NCBI GenBank assembly: GCA_002403295.1 | Contig: DHHN01000042.1 | Location: 1 to 7,036 of the forward strand | Direction: 5' to 3' | Length of the DNA stretch: 7,036 nt | Source of the DNA: a bacterium UBP1_UBA4771 | GTDB lineage: Bacteria > Krumholzibacteriota > Krumholzibacteriia > Krumholzibacteriales > Krumholzibacteriaceae | Shown here: in pieces, positions 5,497-7,036 of the stretch | Numbering within the stretch: the first letter of the stretch is position 1 | Layout of the letters: each line of letters starts with the position of its first letter | Notes under the pieces: model-generated | What the model saw: the letters and a program-made list of their open reading frames with translations, nothing else | Told to the model about the DNA's origin: nothing | The model's database searches: none | Program-made: the position numbers and the translations under genes

Positions 5497-6738
5497 GTGT
5501 CGACGAACGGGAGAAGGGTGGTCGTCACCGGCATGGGGCTCGTCTCCCCGTGCGGACACACCGTCGAGGAGAGCTGGAAGAACATCTCCGCCGGCGTCTC
5601 GGGGATCGCGCGCATCGCGGCCTTCGACGTGAGCGCGTACGACTCGCAGATCGGCGGGGAGGTCAAGGGTTTCGATCCCGAGCGGCACATGGACAAGAAG
5701 GAGGCGCGTCGCGCCGACCGCTCCGTTCAGTTCGCCTTCGCCGCGGCGGCGGGGGCGATGGCGGGGATCGAGGGTTCGGGGTTCGACGCCGATCGCTTCG
5801 GCGCGATCATCGGCTCGGGGATCGGCGGCATCACGACCTTCGAGCAGCAGCACACGGTGCTCATGGAGAAGGGCCCCTCGCGGATCAGCCCCTTCTTCAT
5901 CCCGATGATGATCTCCGACATGTCGGCCGGACAGCTCTCGATCCGGTACGGGCTCAAGGGTCCGAACTTCGGGACCGTCTCGGCGTGCGCCTCGGGCGGC
6001 CACGCGATCTGCGACGCCTACATGTACGTCAAGCACGGCTTCGCGGACATGATGCTCGCCGGGGGCACCGAGGCGACGATATCGCCGATGGCGCTCGGCG
6101 GGTTCTGCTCGATGAAGGCCCTCTCGACGCGCAACGACGCGCCCGAGCGGGCGAGCCGCCCCTTCGACCGCGACCGCGACGGTTTCGTGATGGCCGAAGG
6201 GTGCGGTCTCGTCGTGCTCGAGGAGCTCGGGCACGCCCGGCGGCGCGGCGCGGCGATCCTCGCGGAGCTCGCCGGCATCGGGCTCACGGGCGACGCCTAC
6301 CACATCACCTCGCCGGCGCCGGGAGGCGCGGGCGCCGTGAACGCGATGCGCATGGCGATCGCGACGGCGGGGCTCGAGCCGGGAGCCGTCGATTACATCA
6401 ACGCGCACGGCACCTCGACCGCCTACAACGACAAGACGGAGGCGGACGCGATCGGGACCGTCTTCGGCCCGGAGAGCGCCGTCAAGGTGAGCTCGACGAA
6501 GTCGGTTCACGGCCACATGCTCGGCGCGGCGGCGGCGATCGAGTTCATCGTGTGCGTCAGCGCGATGCGCGACGGGCTCATCCCCCCGACCATGAATCTC
6601 GACAATCCCGATCCCGAGTGTTCCCTGAACCACGTGGCGAACGCCGCCGAGCGCCGCGGGCTCCGCGCCGTCATGAGCAATTCGTTCGGATTCGGCGGCC
6701 ACAACGTGTGTCTTCTCCTGAGGAGGTTCGAGGAGTAA
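5497..6738 (+). CDS. fabF: Beta-ketoacyl-ACP synthase II
   Basis: FabF extends acyl-ACP by condensation with malonyl-ACP. The 413-residue thiolase-fold protein has the Cys-His-His centre: C164 in VSACASGG, H304 in NAHGTST and H340 in TKSVHGHMLGA, with K335 also present. The gatekeeper loop GFGGHN is at 398-403. Length and motif spacing match E. coli FabF almost exactly (C163, H303, K335, H340). The start is a GTG, preceded at 5487-5493 by AGGGGGT, a one-mismatch Shine-Dalgarno four bases from the codon, so translation may be weaker than for acpP. FabF rather than FabB is favoured by the position after acpP and by the sequence. The SVHGH segment replaces the more usual SMTGH. The rnc gene begins 26 bases after the stop. 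Confidence 0.97.
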   Translation: MSTNGRRVVVTGMGLVSPCGHTVEESWKNISAGVSGIARIAAFDVSAYDSQIGGEVKGFDPERHMDKKEARRADRSVQFAFAAAAGAMAGIEGSGFDADRFGAIIGSGIGGITTFEQQHTVLMEKGPSRISPFFIPMMISDMSAGQLSIRYGLKGPNFGTVSACASGGHAICDAYMYVKHGFADMMLAGGTEATISPMALGGFCSMKALSTRNDAPERASRPFDRDRDGFVMAEGCGLVVLEELGHARRRGAAILAELAGIGLTGDAYHITSPAPGGAGAVNAMRMAIATAGLEPGAVDYINAHGTSTAYNDKTEADAIGTVFGPESAVKVSSTKSVHGHMLGAAAAIEFIVCVSAMRDGLIPPTMNLDNPDPECSLNHVANAAERRGLRAVMSNSFGFGGHNVCLLLRRFEE

Positions 6739-6741
6739 CGA

Positions 6742-6756
6742 TCGGGGCGATCCCGA
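6742..6756 (+). other. Small inverted repeat between fabF and rnc
   Basis: TCGGG (6742-6746) can pair with CCCGA (6752-6756) across a five-base loop, directly between the fabF stop and the rnc start. It is short, has no T-tract and is weak as a terminator. It may be chance. Confidence 0.25.
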
Positions 6757-6764
6757 CCAACCAT

Positions 6765-7036
6765 ATGAATACCGCGATCGAACGCATCATCCGGCTGATC
6801 CGGCGGCCCGTCCCGGCCGGCGGGAGCGATCCCGCCGAGCTCGAGCGGCTCATCGGATACCGCTTCCGGAACCGCGAGCGCCTCATCGAGGCGCTCACGC
6901 ACCGCTCGACGCTCGGGGATCTCCGGCCCGGGGAAAAACGCGTCACGTACGAGCGGCTCGAATTTCTCGGCGACTCCGTGCTCTCGCTCGTCACGAGCGA
7001 TTTCCTCATGCGGAGCTTTCCCGACGAGAACGAGGG
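6765..7036 (+). CDS. rnc: Ribonuclease III, N-terminal part (runs off the window)
   Basis: RNase III cuts double-stranded RNA in rRNA precursors and structured mRNAs. From the ATG at 6765 the frame is open for 90 codons to the edge of the window. The signature YERLEFLGDSVLSLVTSDFL is at 62-81. E63, E66 and D70 correspond to E38, E41 and D45 of E. coli, the start of the metal-binding active site. An upstream helix, RLIGYRFRNRERLIEALTHRS (about 29-49), matches the family, preceded by an N-terminal extension of about 25 residues. The double-stranded RNA-binding domain and the remaining catalytic residues lie beyond the window. No good Shine-Dalgarno site precedes the ATG, so the exact start is less certain than the gene identity, but no other in-frame start is visible in the spacer. 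Linkage of rnc to acpP/fabF is known in several phyla. Confidence 0.94.
   Translation, partial: MNTAIERIIRLIRRPVPAGGSDPAELERLIGYRFRNRERLIEALTHRSTLGDLRPGEKRVTYERLEFLGDSVLSLVTSDFLMRSFPDENE

Noticed and set aside
1..7036. Mobile element, CRISPR array, tRNA or toxin-antitoxin genes
   Set aside because: There are no terminal inverted repeats, spaced direct repeats, cloverleaf sequence or unassigned gene. All coding space is filled by core genes with uniform base composition, apart from the two AT-rich islands reported.

Overview
The window is a GC-rich stretch of bacterial chromosome, with codons ending mostly in G or C. Every gene lies on the plus strand. It is a core housekeeping locus for type II fatty acid and phospholipid-precursor synthesis. 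The order is sucD (3' end only), ndk, a YceD/DUF177 gene, rpmF, plsX, fabH, fabD, fabG, acpP, fabF and rnc (5' part only). The block from yceD to fabF is the classical order of E. coli and many other Gram-negative bacteria. Having rnc directly downstream is more like Firmicutes and several deltaproteobacterial or candidate-phylum genomes. The sucD-ndk pair upstream suggests a GC-rich Gram-negative lineage, possibly Deltaproteobacteria in the old sense or an Eisenbacteria/Krumholzibacteriota-like phylum. That placement is a low-confidence inference from gene order alone.

Layout: positions 1-583 carry central metabolism, with the end of succinyl-CoA ligase alpha followed by nucleoside diphosphate kinase. 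Positions 596-1413 carry ribosome-linked genes: a cysteine-rich YceD-family protein and zinc-ribbon ribosomal protein L32 with a Gly-Lys repeat tail. Positions 1432-6738 carry the lipid genes. PlsX makes acyl-phosphate from acyl-ACP. FabD makes malonyl-ACP, FabH starts the chain, FabF elongates it, FabG reduces the 3-keto group, and AcpP carries the intermediates. Positions 6765 to the end hold the N-terminal catalytic part of RNase III. Gaps are short (12-55 bases, with one 4-base overlap), so most of the window can be read as one transcript with internal promoters.

All enzymes keep the catalytic residues expected for their families, and none of the complete genes looks broken. I found no mobile element, CRISPR array, tRNA, rRNA or phage gene, and no new multi-gene system. 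The points worth checking are smaller. They are an AT-rich promoter-like site placed so that the YceD mRNA would be leaderless, a good promoter match hidden inside plsX upstream of fabH, a FabG whose cofactor-binding residues point to NADH rather than NADPH, and a hexanucleotide repeat encoding the L32 tail.
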